A stretch of 64,000 nucleotides of DNA from an uncultured Halomonas sp. (GTDB taxonomy: Bacteria > Pseudomonadota > Gammaproteobacteria > Pseudomonadales > Halomonadaceae), in NCBI RefSeq assembly GCF_946887195.1, contig NZ_CAMPKE010000007.1, forward strand, positions 1 to 64,000, written 5' to 3'. Position numbers and translations under genes: made by a program. The stretch's first letter is position 1, and every line of letters starts with the position of its first letter. Of the stretch, positions 19,228 to 27,543 are shown piece after piece. Below the pieces are notes generated by a model, which saw only the letters and a program-made list of their open reading frames with translations, searched no databases and was not told the origin of the DNA.

Positions 19228-20070
19228 ATGGCCAACACCCGTTTCTCGCCGTTCGAGTTGCTGCTGCTGAAAAGCAGGAATCAGACGGACACCGCCGCCT
19301 TGTTATTGCTGGCCTGGGTCGCAGCCAGTCAGGGCGAGGTATCGGCAGCGGCCAGGCAGCGCCTGAACGAACTGGCGGCCGGCTTTCGCCACGGCCATGA
19401 TCTGCAACCGCTTCTGGATGCCGCCTATCCGCAGGATCTTGCCGCCATTCAGCTCGCCGCCGAAGTGCTGCAGAAGGATTGCCACGGCGAAAAGGCCCTG
19501 CCTTTCCTGCGCCACGCCATCGCCCTGGCGATGATCGACGATAAGCTGACCGCGGCCACCAACCATGTTCTGCGCTTCTTGGCCGATCTGCTCGGCACCT
19601 CGCCCCAACGGTTCAGCCAATTGTTCAGCGAGGTCGCAGGCAAGGAGTTCGCCGATCCCGACGATCCGAGCCGCGCGGACTACTGGCACGCCCGGGAACG
19701 CGCCCGGCAGCAGCAATCCCAGCACCATCAATACGAAAGGCAGCATGACGAGGAGCATTCCCGACAGCACTCATACCGAAGCTCCTCCGATGGTCAATCG
19801 TGGCAGCGATCCGAGCGCGAGAGCGGCTCCTATCGTGCCGACGACCGACCGCCGCCCAGCGATCGAACCCTGCGCGCGCTGACCGTTCTCGGGCTCGAGG
19901 CGGATGCCTCGCGCGGCGATATCAAAAAGGCCTATCGCCGGATGGCGCAAGTCCACCATCCGGACCGCTTCTTCGCGCGCGGCGAGACCGTCACCGCGGC
20001 GGCCTCCCAGCGCTTTCAGACAATCAAAAACGCCTACGAGTACCTGATGCAAGATGCGCGATTTGTATAA
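19228..20070 (+). CDS. TerB-like plus J-domain co-chaperone (DjlA-type, soluble)
   Basis: A 280-residue protein. Residues about 1-150 are helical and resemble the TerB-like region of DjlA. Residues about 155-210 are a low-complexity linker rich in Gln, His, Ser and Arg. Residues about 215-280 are a J-domain with helix II IKKAYRRMAQVHHPDRF, so the HPD motif that stimulates DnaK is intact. Unlike E. coli DjlA, no N-terminal transmembrane helix is present. The start follows GGAG. It overlaps the next gene, a membrane J-like protein, by 17 nt. Confidence 0.82.
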   Translation: MANTRFSPFELLLLKSRNQTDTAALLLLAWVAASQGEVSAAARQRLNELAAGFRHGHDLQPLLDAAYPQDLAAIQLAAEVLQKDCHGEKALPFLRHAIALAMIDDKLTAATNHVLRFLADLLGTSPQRFSQLFSEVAGKEFADPDDPSRADYWHARERARQQQSQHHQYERQHDEEHSRQHSYRSSSDGQSWQRSERESGSYRADDRPPPSDRTLRALTVLGLEADASRGDIKKAYRRMAQVHHPDRFFARGETVTAAASQRFQTIKNAYEYLMQDARFV

Positions 20071-20473
20071 ACGCCTGGGCGTCGCCAAGAGTGCGTCCGA
20101 CGCGGAGATAGCTGCCGCCATCGAGGCCTGCCAGCATACGGCGCTGAAAGCCGAAGCCGCCGTGGTGCTGGAAGGCAAGCCCCGCCGCGAGGAGTACGAT
20201 CGGCTGCATACGCTGCTGTGCGATCTGGGGCGCCTGCGAGCAAGGCTCGGGCTGACCCACGGTCAGTATTGGCAAGGCAGTGTCGCCAACGATTTTTCCC
20301 TGCCCCCGGATAACGAACGCTCGCGTCACGACGAGTTGGTGATCAAGATCGGCCAGGCCGTGTCATTGCACGAAACCTGCCAGCGCTTGCGGCATGGCTT
20401 GCCATGGCTAGCCTGCGCCGGGTTTATGGCTGTCGCCGCGCTGGTCATCGCGTTCGGACTTGGCGCGTTATGA
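20054..20473 (+). CDS. Membrane-anchored degenerate J-domain-like protein
   Basis: A 139-residue protein. The N-terminus [24 protein letters not shown] looks like helix I and the start of helix II of a J-domain, and [12 protein letters not shown] resembles helix IV. The HPD loop is missing ([16 protein letters not shown] instead). One transmembrane helix ends the protein ([22 protein letters not shown]). It overlaps the upstream J-protein gene by 17 nt and the downstream UPF0060 gene by four, so all three are coupled. It may tether or modulate the soluble partner; this is inference. Confidence 0.72.
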   Translation: MRDLYKRLGVAKSASDAEIAAAIEACQHTALKAEAAVVLEGKPRREEYDRLHTLLCDLGRLRARLGLTHGQYWQGSVANDFSLPPDNERSRHDELVIKIGQAVSLHETCQRLRHGLPWLACAGFMAVAALVIAFGLGAL

Positions 20474-20802
20474 TGGCAGTATTGGGCACGACCGGCTTGT
20501 TCGTACTGACCGCCGTGGCCGAGATCGTTGGCTGCTATCTGCCGTATCTATGGCTCAAGGGGCGCGCGCCAATCTGGGTGTTGCTACCCGCCGCCGCGTC
20601 ATTGGCGCTGTTCGTCTGGCTTTTGAGCCTGCACCCGACCGCCGCCGGGCGAGCCTATGCCGCTTATGGCGGCGTGTACGTGGCCACCGCGCTGGCCTGG
20701 CTGTGGCTGGTCGATGGCGTGCGCCCGCAGTGGCCCGATCTTATCGGCTCGGCGCTGGCGGTCACCGGCATGGCGATCATCATGTTCGCCCCGCGCGGCT
20801 AG
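20470..20802 (+). CDS. UPF0060/YnfA-family small membrane protein
   Basis: A 110-residue protein with four transmembrane helices, beginning after MMAVLG with [21 protein letters not shown], the UPF0060 hallmark. Further marks are [23 protein letters not shown] and a C-terminal [20 protein letters not shown]. It is related to small multidrug-resistance-like proteins (YnfA). The ATG at 20470 overlaps the preceding TGA. Confidence 0.92.
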   Translation: MMAVLGTTGLFVLTAVAEIVGCYLPYLWLKGRAPIWVLLPAAASLALFVWLLSLHPTAAGRAYAAYGGVYVATALAWLWLVDGVRPQWPDLIGSALAVTGMAIIMFAPRG

Positions 20803-20831
20803 TGACGGCACACCGCCGACGACACCGGCAC

Positions 20832-21902
20832 TCAGGCTGGCTGAATCGAATGATTCACCGGCAGGCGTATCGTGCGGTCCACTGCGTCGGCCTCGAAGCA
20901 GGCATCCAGCACGGCCTGTAGCCGTGCACCGCGAGCGAAATCGGGTTGATCGTTCTCGCCGCTCTCGATGCTGCGAATGAAGCGTTGATAGATGCTTGGC
21001 GTCGGCGCACAGGGCACCTGACTCCAGCAGGCCGCGTTGACGTCATCGCCGAAGCAGGTCCACAGATGGTCGCGAGAGGCGTCCAGATCCACGCGAATGG
21101 CGCCCTTGTCGCCGTGAATGCCCAGCCTCAGCGAGTTCAGATGGCCGCTGGCCCAGCGCGAAGCATGGATCGAACCCAGCGCGCCATCGGCGAATTCGAC
21201 ATGGATCAGCGCGCTGTCGTTGGCATCCAGCGAGTAGTCGCCGATGCGGTTGTCCGGCGCCTTGTCGAAGCATTTCAAGCGGCAATTGACATGGCTGACG
21301 TCACCCACCGGGAAGCTGGCGAAATCCAGAATATGCACGCCGACGTCACCCAGTACGCCTTTGCTGCCATGCTCGCTCGATAGCCGCCACAGCCATTGGC
21401 TGTCGCTGTGCCATTGCCCCCAGGCATTGCTGACCAGCCAGCTTTGCAGGTAGCTGGCATCGACGTGCATGACGCGCCCGATCGCCCCCGAGGCGACCAG
21501 CTCGCGAGCGCGCTGAATGGCCGGGGCATCGCGATAGCTCAGGTTGATCATGTTGATCACCCCGGCGCGCTGCGCCGCCTCGGCCATCTCCCAGGCGTCG
21601 GCCGCGTCGATGGCCAACGGTTTCTCGCACAGCACGTGTTTGCCGGCGGCGATCGCCGCCAGCGAAGTCGGCTTGTGGAATGCATCCGGCGTGACATTGG
21701 CCACCGCATCGATATCGTCGCGAGCGAGCATCTCGTCGAGCTGCGCATAGACCGCCGGAATGGCGTGTTCGACGGCGAAGGCGCGGGCCTTGTCCTCGGC
21801 CACGTCGCACACCGCGACGATCTCGCAAGCGTCGATCGCATTGAACTGCCGGACGTGCTGGGCGGCCATCCCGCCGGCACCGATAATCGCGAGTCGAATC
21901 AT
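20832..21902 (-). CDS. Gfo/Idh/MocA-family NAD(P)-dependent oxidoreductase
   Basis: A 356-residue enzyme. The Rossmann fold begins LAIIGAGGMAAQHVRQF, the catalytic-region motif is CEKPLAID, and a C-terminal alpha/beta domain follows (DVGVHILDFASF with the family His). Members oxidise or reduce sugars, inositols and their derivatives. Its ATG overlaps the thuA stop by one base (TAATG). Together with ThuA and a LacI regulator it forms a carbohydrate-utilisation unit; the sugar is not known. Confidence 0.92.
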   Translation of the reverse strand: MIRLAIIGAGGMAAQHVRQFNAIDACEIVAVCDVAEDKARAFAVEHAIPAVYAQLDEMLARDDIDAVANVTPDAFHKPTSLAAIAAGKHVLCEKPLAIDAADAWEMAEAAQRAGVINMINLSYRDAPAIQRARELVASGAIGRVMHVDASYLQSWLVSNAWGQWHSDSQWLWRLSSEHGSKGVLGDVGVHILDFASFPVGDVSHVNCRLKCFDKAPDNRIGDYSLDANDSALIHVEFADGALGSIHASRWASGHLNSLRLGIHGDKGAIRVDLDASRDHLWTCFGDDVNAACWSQVPCAPTPSIYQRFIRSIESGENDQPDFARGARLQAVLDACFEADAVDRTIRLPVNHSIQPA

Positions 21903-22681
21903 TATCTGAAGCCCTCCTCACCGGGCTTGTGCAGCCCTTCGCCCTTGATTTCCAGCGGATTTGGCGCCTGTTCCGGCGGCACGTTGGGGCAGCTATCGAC
22001 CCAGCGCGAACCCTCCGGGCGCGCCCATTTCACCGCATTCTTGAGTACCCGCCGAACCTGCTCGTCGTAGTAGATCGGGTAGGTCTCGTGACCGGGCCGG
22101 AAGTAGAATATCTTGCCGTTGCCGCGCTTGTAGGTCAGGCCGGAACGAAACACCTCGCCGCCCTCGAAGGCGCTGATGAAGATCACCTCGTCGGGATTGG
22201 GCACCGCGAACGGTTCGCCGTACATCTCGGTATGCGGCAGCTCGATGTAGTCACCCAGCCCTTGCACGATGGGGTGGCCGGGGTTGACCACCCACAACCG
22301 CTCGCGCTCGCCGGCCTCACGCCACTTGAGCGAGCAGGTGGTGCCCATCAGGCGCTTGAATATCTTGGCGTAGTGGGCGGAGTGCAGCACCAGCAGCCCC
22401 ATGCCCTGCAATACCCGCCGTTGCACGCGATCGACGATCTCGTCGCGCACCTCGCCATGCGCGGCGTGCCCCCACCACAGCAGCACGTCGGTATTTTCCA
22501 GCACGTCCTCGCTCAGGCCGTGCTCGGGATCCTGCAGGGTCACCGAACGGGCCTCGATGCCCGGATCCTCGTTCAGCCCCTCGGCGATACAGCGATGCAT
22601 GCCATCGGGATAGATCCGCGCAACCACGGCATTGGTCTGCTCGTGGACGTTTTCTCCCCACACGGTGACCTTGAGCGTCAT
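21902..22681 (-). CDS. ThuA-domain protein (trehalose-utilisation family)
   Basis: A 259-residue protein with the ThuA glutamine amidotransferase-like fold: [41 protein letters not shown], and [15 protein letters not shown]. The ATG at 22681 has AGGAG about nine bases upstream and is preferred to a frame extension to 22744, which would run into the operator region. ThuA proteins occur with trehalose/maltose-type or other disaccharide catabolic genes, including 3-keto-sugar routes with Gfo/Idh/MocA dehydrogenases. The exact reaction is unknown. Confidence 0.9.
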   Translation of the reverse strand: MTLKVTVWGENVHEQTNAVVARIYPDGMHRCIAEGLNEDPGIEARSVTLQDPEHGLSEDVLENTDVLLWWGHAAHGEVRDEIVDRVQRRVLQGMGLLVLHSAHYAKIFKRLMGTTCSLKWREAGERERLWVVNPGHPIVQGLGDYIELPHTEMYGEPFAVPNPDEVIFISAFEGGEVFRSGLTYKRGNGKIFYFRPGHETYPIYYDEQVRRVLKNAVKWARPEGSRWVDSCPNVPPEQAPNPLEIKGEGLHKPGEEGFR

Positions 22682-22751
22682 CTTCAGGCTCCTCGAAAAG
22701 GCGACGGAATTACGCCGATAAAATTCAGCAAAATCGACCAACAAGCAAAGC

Positions 22752-22763
22752 GTAAACGTTTAC
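22752..22763. promoter_or_regulatory. LacI-family operator 1 (GTAAACGTTTAC)
   Basis: A perfect 12-bp palindrome with the central CG typical of LacI/GalR-family operators. It lies 71 nt upstream of the thuA start and downstream of the lacI-type gene, so it most likely controls the thuA-oxidoreductase pair. Confidence 0.8.
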
Positions 22764-22772
22764 CTTAAAAAC

Positions 22773-22784
22773 GTAAACGCTTAC
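22773..22784. promoter_or_regulatory. LacI-family operator 2 (GTAAACGCTTAC)
   Basis: A near-perfect copy of operator 1 with one central-half mismatch. The two centres are 21 bp apart, two helical turns, which places two dimers on the same face of the DNA. Confidence 0.78.
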
Positions 22785-22863
22785 CTAATGCGCTATTGGT
22801 CGCATCTAGCAAATGGAGAGAAGCAGCGCAGTCAAGCACGACGCCTGTGGCTATCGCCGAGGT

Positions 22864-23895
22864 TCAGGTCGTGCGACGCTGGATCAGCGTTGTCGGCAGG
22901 CTGACATGATGCGGCTTGGCGCCGCCGATGGCTTCGTCAAGCAGGCGCACCGTTTCGCTGGCGATCAGGGCGATGTCCTGGCGCACCGTGGTCAATTGAG
23001 CGGCGAGCAGCGGCAGGTCGTCGAACCCCGTCACCGCTACCTGCCCGGGCACGGCAATGTCGTGATCCTCGAACGCCGCCAGGGCACCGACCGCCAGTTC
23101 GTCCTTCTCGCAGACCAGCCCATCGAGCGTCGCCTCGCCCCGCTGTAGCAGGCGATTGATGCGCCGATAACCGGCCAGGGTCGGATCGTGATCCGACAGC
23201 ACGCCAATCAGACATTCGGCAAGGCCAGACTCGGCGAGTGCCTGGCGATAACCCTCGATACGTTGATAGAGCCCGGCATCGCCGAGCTTGCGGCGGTGCT
23301 CCGCGGATCGGCTGGCCGCCGCTTCCAGGTCGTCGCCAAGATAAGCGATGCGCGTTCTGCCACGCTCGATCATATGCCGAGTGGCAAGATAGATGCCGTG
23401 ACAGTCGTCCGGCATGACCGAGAAGCCCTCGCCCGGCTGGCCGATACGCACATGCGCAACGCCCTGTTCGGTCAACAGCCGGGGGCGCGGATCGTCCGGG
23501 AAGCAGCCCAGCAGAATCGCCGAGCCGGCCCGTTCGGGCAGCGTGGCGGTAGCGTCGTGACGAAACGAGATCGGCACTCTGCCCTTGCGATGCAGGACGC
23601 GGGTCAGATGCTGATAGAGCAGTGCATAGTAGGGGCGCAACTCGATGTTCTGGCGCCCCATGGAGATGCCGACCACGGCCTGCTTGCCACTGATCAACTG
23701 ACGAGCGGCGGCGCTCGGCTGGTAGTGGATCTCGCGGCTGATCGCCAGGATATGCTCGCGGCGTTTCGCGCTGATGCCCGGCTTGCCATTCAGCGCCCGG
23801 CTGACGGAGGCAATCGAGACCCCCGCCGCCTTGGCGATTTCATGAATGGTGGCGCTTTTTTCAGGCGCGCCCGGAGCATGGCTGGATGGGGTCAT
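22864..23895 (-). CDS. LacI-family transcriptional regulator
   Basis: A 343-residue repressor. The N-terminal helix-turn-helix and hinge helix are clear (TIHEIAKAAGVSIASVSRALN, residues about 16-36, then PSAAARQLISGK). A periplasmic-binding-protein-like ligand domain follows, with DDCHGIYLATRHMIERG, RTRIAYLGDD and VAVTGFDDLP. It precedes thuA on the same strand with 182 nt between them. That gap contains two LacI-type operators, so it probably represses thuA and the oxidoreductase in response to a sugar. Confidence 0.93.
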   Translation of the reverse strand: MTPSSHAPGAPEKSATIHEIAKAAGVSIASVSRALNGKPGISAKRREHILAISREIHYQPSAAARQLISGKQAVVGISMGRQNIELRPYYALLYQHLTRVLHRKGRVPISFRHDATATLPERAGSAILLGCFPDDPRPRLLTEQGVAHVRIGQPGEGFSVMPDDCHGIYLATRHMIERGRTRIAYLGDDLEAAASRSAEHRRKLGDAGLYQRIEGYRQALAESGLAECLIGVLSDHDPTLAGYRRINRLLQRGEATLDGLVCEKDELAVGALAAFEDHDIAVPGQVAVTGFDDLPLLAAQLTTVRQDIALIASETVRLLDEAIGGAKPHHVSLPTTLIQRRTT

Positions 23896-23989
23896 CGAGG
23901 CGGTCGGTCGGCCAATAGACGGCCTACGATTGTGCCTAACTTCAGCGCATCATGCAGCAAGGCAAATGGCCGCCGGCATCGCGCGGCGC

Positions 23990-26266
23990 TCATGTCGCCG
24001 CCGCGTCGCCATCGCCGCCCCTGGAGATCGAGTCGAGCGAATCCTCCCTGACCTCGACCTTCTTCTCCACCGTGGGGTTCTCCAGCACCACGCTCAGGCG
24101 CGGCATGGCCATCTCCGTGCCATCGCTGTCGAGGCGCTGCTTGAGACGCAGGTTGAAGGCACGCGCCACGTCCCATTGCATCAGCGGGCCAGTGCGCATG
24201 CGCACGCGCATGATCGCCGCGCCCTGATCGAAACTCTCGATGCCCTGCAACTCCAGCGGCGACCAGATGTGATGGCGCATCATCGGGTCCTGGCGCAGTT
24301 CGTCGGCGACTTCGCGCACCACATCGATGGCATCGTCGATCTTCATGGTGTGCGGCACGCGGATGCGCATCAGCGCGATGCCGTACTCGCGAGCGAAGTT
24401 CTGGATGCCCTTGATCTGACTGAACGGGATGATATGCACGATGCCGTCAAGATCGCGCAGGCGCACGGTGCGCAGGCTGAGTTTTTCCACCGTGCCCATG
24501 TGACCGCCGACGTCGACGAAATCGTCGATCGACAACGAATCCTCGATGAGAATGAACAACCCGGTGATCAGATCCTGCACCAGCGTCTGGGCGCCGAAAC
24601 CGATGGCCAAACCGATGACCCCGGCGCCGGCCAGCAGTGGCGTGACATTGACCCCCAGATTGGCCAGTCCGACGATCGCGGCGATGATCACGATAGTGAA
24701 GAAGATCACGTTGCGAATCATCGGCGTGATGGTCTGCGCCCGGGTACTGTGTACCCGCCGGCCACGCGATTTGGCCGATACGTTCAGCGCCCGCAGGATC
24801 GCCGTATCGGCGACGATCCACACCAGCCAGGCGAGCAATACCGTCAGGCCGATCCCCATGAGCGCTTGACCGATGCGCGCGCTGATCGCGCCATCCTCAC
24901 CGATACCGAGCAGCGAGCCACCCCATACGCGCAGCGATAGTTCGGCGAAGATCGCCCAGAATATGCAGTGCGCCAGGGTATAGCCGAAGCGCTCGATCCG
25001 CTGACGATACTGGCTCTTGCGCCGGCGGTGCGTGGCCTTCTCGCTATGCCGGCGCAACACGCCATTGACGACTAGCGTCAGTACCAGCAGCGCGGCACAG
25101 ATCAGCGCCTTGGCGAAGGCATCGCCGGCATCGCCGACGGTGATCAGAATCGCCAGCAGCGAAGCGCCGATCAGTAGCAGCGCCGGGACGTGCCATAGCC
25201 TGGCGAGCAGCCGTGTCAGATCGTGCAGGCTGTTGCTATCGCGACGTTGGGCATAGGGTCGATTGCGAATCAAATGCTTGACCGGACGCTTGATACGCAA
25301 CACCAGGCGTCCACTGATCAATCCGGCAAGTACGCTGGCCGACACCGCCAGCCATCCGGCCAGGTCGTCCCCCAGCAGCGCGATCAACTGCTCGCTGCCG
25401 ACGGCATCGCCCAGCGCCGCCAGCGCACCGATGACGAACAGGCGGCGCAGCGCCTGTTGGCGCAATATCGCCACGGCTACCCGCCGATGGCCACGGGTGA
25501 ATAGCGAGATCACCACGTCGAATACCGTCGATAGCAGTCGTCCACACAGGGTGATGTAGGCCACCACCAACACCCCGGCACGCGCCGGCTCGGGCACTTC
25601 CAGCCAGCGCAGGCTGGCAAGCATCACCGCGAACGCCAGCGCCCAGGGCAATACCTTGCGCAGGAAATGCGCCACCAGTAGCCGGGCGTTGGGCTCCGGC
25701 GGCAATACCAGCGGCCAATCGTGGCGCTTGGCGATCAGCCGGCCAGTCCCCATCAGCAGGCTAAGCAGCCCAAACCAGATACCTAGCAGGATGCCCGCCT
25801 CGGCCAGATTGCGCAGCACACCGAGACGGGTCGTCGACGTGAATAGCGACTCGAGATCCGCAAAGGCCCTCTGCGAGCGGCGTGCCCAGACATCCAGCGG
25901 CGATTGCCCGGCTTCGGCCTTGGCATCGAAATCGCTGAGCGAATCGGCGAGGGCACCGAGCAATCCCTGGTGCATCGTGCCACCGCCGCTCTCGCCGTCA
26001 TTACCGTCCGCCGCGGAACCGGTCGCCGTTCGCAATTCCTTGAGCTGGGCCACCAACTCGCTACGCCGAGCCTCGTTCTCCAGCGTCTCAATGACGCGAT
26101 CGAGCGAGTCGCGTAGTGCCTGGGGGTCCGTGGTCGGCTGGGGCTGGCTCCCGCCCATGCCAGGGATCGAGAAGCCCTGCGCTTGGGCGGCAGGCGCTGC
26201 GAACGACAGCGCGACCATCAGCAATGCTGACGCGACGATAAACGCCAGGACGCGGGGGAGCGACAT
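23990..26266 (-). CDS. Large MscS-family mechanosensitive channel
   Basis: A 758-residue protein. The start at 26266 is backed by GGAGAGGTG; it begins a signal peptide (residues 1-28). A helical periplasmic domain of about 130 residues follows, then roughly ten transmembrane helices and the MscS core: VTPLLAGAGVIGLAIGFGAQTLVQDLITGLFILIEDSLSIDDFV (pore helix and beta-domain entrance) and HIIPFSQI. It opens on membrane tension and releases solutes on osmotic downshift. The size is nearer MscM/YnaI-type channels than MscS (286). Confidence 0.92.
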   Translation of the reverse strand: MSLPRVLAFIVASALLMVALSFAAPAAQAQGFSIPGMGGSQPQPTTDPQALRDSLDRVIETLENEARRSELVAQLKELRTATGSAADGNDGESGGGTMHQGLLGALADSLSDFDAKAEAGQSPLDVWARRSQRAFADLESLFTSTTRLGVLRNLAEAGILLGIWFGLLSLLMGTGRLIAKRHDWPLVLPPEPNARLLVAHFLRKVLPWALAFAVMLASLRWLEVPEPARAGVLVVAYITLCGRLLSTVFDVVISLFTRGHRRVAVAILRQQALRRLFVIGALAALGDAVGSEQLIALLGDDLAGWLAVSASVLAGLISGRLVLRIKRPVKHLIRNRPYAQRRDSNSLHDLTRLLARLWHVPALLLIGASLLAILITVGDAGDAFAKALICAALLVLTLVVNGVLRRHSEKATHRRRKSQYRQRIERFGYTLAHCIFWAIFAELSLRVWGGSLLGIGEDGAISARIGQALMGIGLTVLLAWLVWIVADTAILRALNVSAKSRGRRVHSTRAQTITPMIRNVIFFTIVIIAAIVGLANLGVNVTPLLAGAGVIGLAIGFGAQTLVQDLITGLFILIEDSLSIDDFVDVGGHMGTVEKLSLRTVRLRDLDGIVHIIPFSQIKGIQNFAREYGIALMRIRVPHTMKIDDAIDVVREVADELRQDPMMRHHIWSPLELQGIESFDQGAAIMRVRMRTGPLMQWDVARAFNLRLKQRLDSDGTEMAMPRLSVVLENPTVEKKVEVREDSLDSISRGGDGDAAAT

Positions 26267-26472
26267 GTCACCTCTCCAAACGAGTGATCCGGCGCTCAGA
26301 GTGCCGTCTGCAGGCGACGAAGCCAAGAGGACCGAGGCCATCGTGGATAAAATAAGTGATGGCGCCGGCGTTGCGATGCCAAACGTAAAATCTGCGGATA
26401 CATTATTAGCATGCGTACCACGTTTACCTACGCTATTGTATGCTATGCGCGCTTACTAATATGGGGCAAATG

Positions 26473-27468
26473 ATGACAGACAACGGACGTCTCGCACCAC
26501 CGCTAGCCTGCTCCCTGCTACTGGCCTGCCTGGCAACGCCGGCATCCGCCGACGGCCTGCTCTCGCTCAAGGTCGAGAACGACGCTTTCTCGGGAGGCGA
26601 TGATGGCCACTATACCAATGGGGTAGAATTCATCTGGTCATTCGAACCGCCGGCCGAACACTGGACACGCCGTCTGGCCGATGCGTTGCCGGGCTGGTCG
26701 GCGAGCGATCTCGATGGCGTGGCGTATCGCTTCGGGCAGCAGATCTACACACCCAACGATATCGGTAGCGAGCGGCTCATCGAAAACGACCGCCCCTATG
26801 CCGGGTTGCTGTTCGGCGGGTTATCGCTGTTCGATGACGAGCGTCTCGATGGCTGGCGCCAGACCAGCAGCCTGCATCTCGATATCGGCATGGTGGGTCC
26901 GGCCTCGGGTGCCGAAGAGATACAGCGTGGCTTTCACGAGCTGATCGCCAGCGAGAAACCGCAAGGATGGGACAATCAGCTCGAGAACGAACCTATCGTC
27001 AATCTCGCCTACGAGCGCAGTTGGGTTCTCCAGCATCGCCTCAACGGGCTGGATTTCGAGTACGGACCGAGCCTCGGCTTCTCGCTCGGCAACCTTTATA
27101 CCTATGCGTCCAGCGGCGTGGGAATGCGCTTCGGCGAGGGACTCGACCGCAGCTTCGGTATTCCCGCCGTTGCGCCGGCGCGCAGCGGGCAGGCGTTCTT
27201 CAAGCCCGGCCAAGGCTTCAGCTGGTATGTTTTCGCCAGTCTCGAAGGCCGCTACATGGCGCATAATCTGTTACTGGATGGCAACACCTTCGAGGACAGC
27301 CACAGCGTGGATAGCCGCGAGTGGGTCGGCGACGCCCAGCTTGGCTTTGCGCTGACCTGGAATCGTTGGCAGCTGGCGTTCACCAATGTCTGGCGCAGCG
27401 ATGAGTTCGAGGAGCAGGACCGCCACGATCAGTTCGGCTCGTTGACGCTATCGACCTGGCTGCCCTAG
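26473..27468 (+). CDS. lpxR: LpxR-family lipid A 3'-O-deacylase, outer membrane
   Basis: About 331 residues. The signal peptide ends PASA (residue 26). The mature beta-barrel starts DGLLSLKVENDAFSGGDDGHYTNG; Asn36 and Asp37 correspond to the active-site Asn/Asp pair of Salmonella LpxR (DUF2219). GENDRPYAG-type text (IENDRPYAGLLFGG) is another family mark, and the protein ends in an aromatic-rich strand. ATG 26473 is chosen because GGGG (26463-26466) lies six bases upstream; ATG 26461 or 26470 is possible. It removes the 3' acyloxyacyl group of lipid A. Confidence 0.86.
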   Translation: MTDNGRLAPPLACSLLLACLATPASADGLLSLKVENDAFSGGDDGHYTNGVEFIWSFEPPAEHWTRRLADALPGWSASDLDGVAYRFGQQIYTPNDIGSERLIENDRPYAGLLFGGLSLFDDERLDGWRQTSSLHLDIGMVGPASGAEEIQRGFHELIASEKPQGWDNQLENEPIVNLAYERSWVLQHRLNGLDFEYGPSLGFSLGNLYTYASSGVGMRFGEGLDRSFGIPAVAPARSGQAFFKPGQGFSWYVFASLEGRYMAHNLLLDGNTFEDSHSVDSREWVGDAQLGFALTWNRWQLAFTNVWRSDEFEEQDRHDQFGSLTLSTWLP

Positions 27469-27488
27469 GCTCGAGCCACGTCTGACGT

Positions 27489-27519
27489 AAAAAGCCAAGG
27501 CCTCGGGCCTTGGCTTTTT
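27489..27519. terminator. Bidirectional terminator between lpxR and the RND pump operon
   Basis: AAAAAGCCAAGGCC, TCG loop, GGCCTTGGCTTTTT: a 14-pair stem with A-run before and T-run after, so it works for both convergent units. Confidence 0.93.
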
Positions 27520-27543
27520 CGTCATGCCTTGGCACGCAACACG

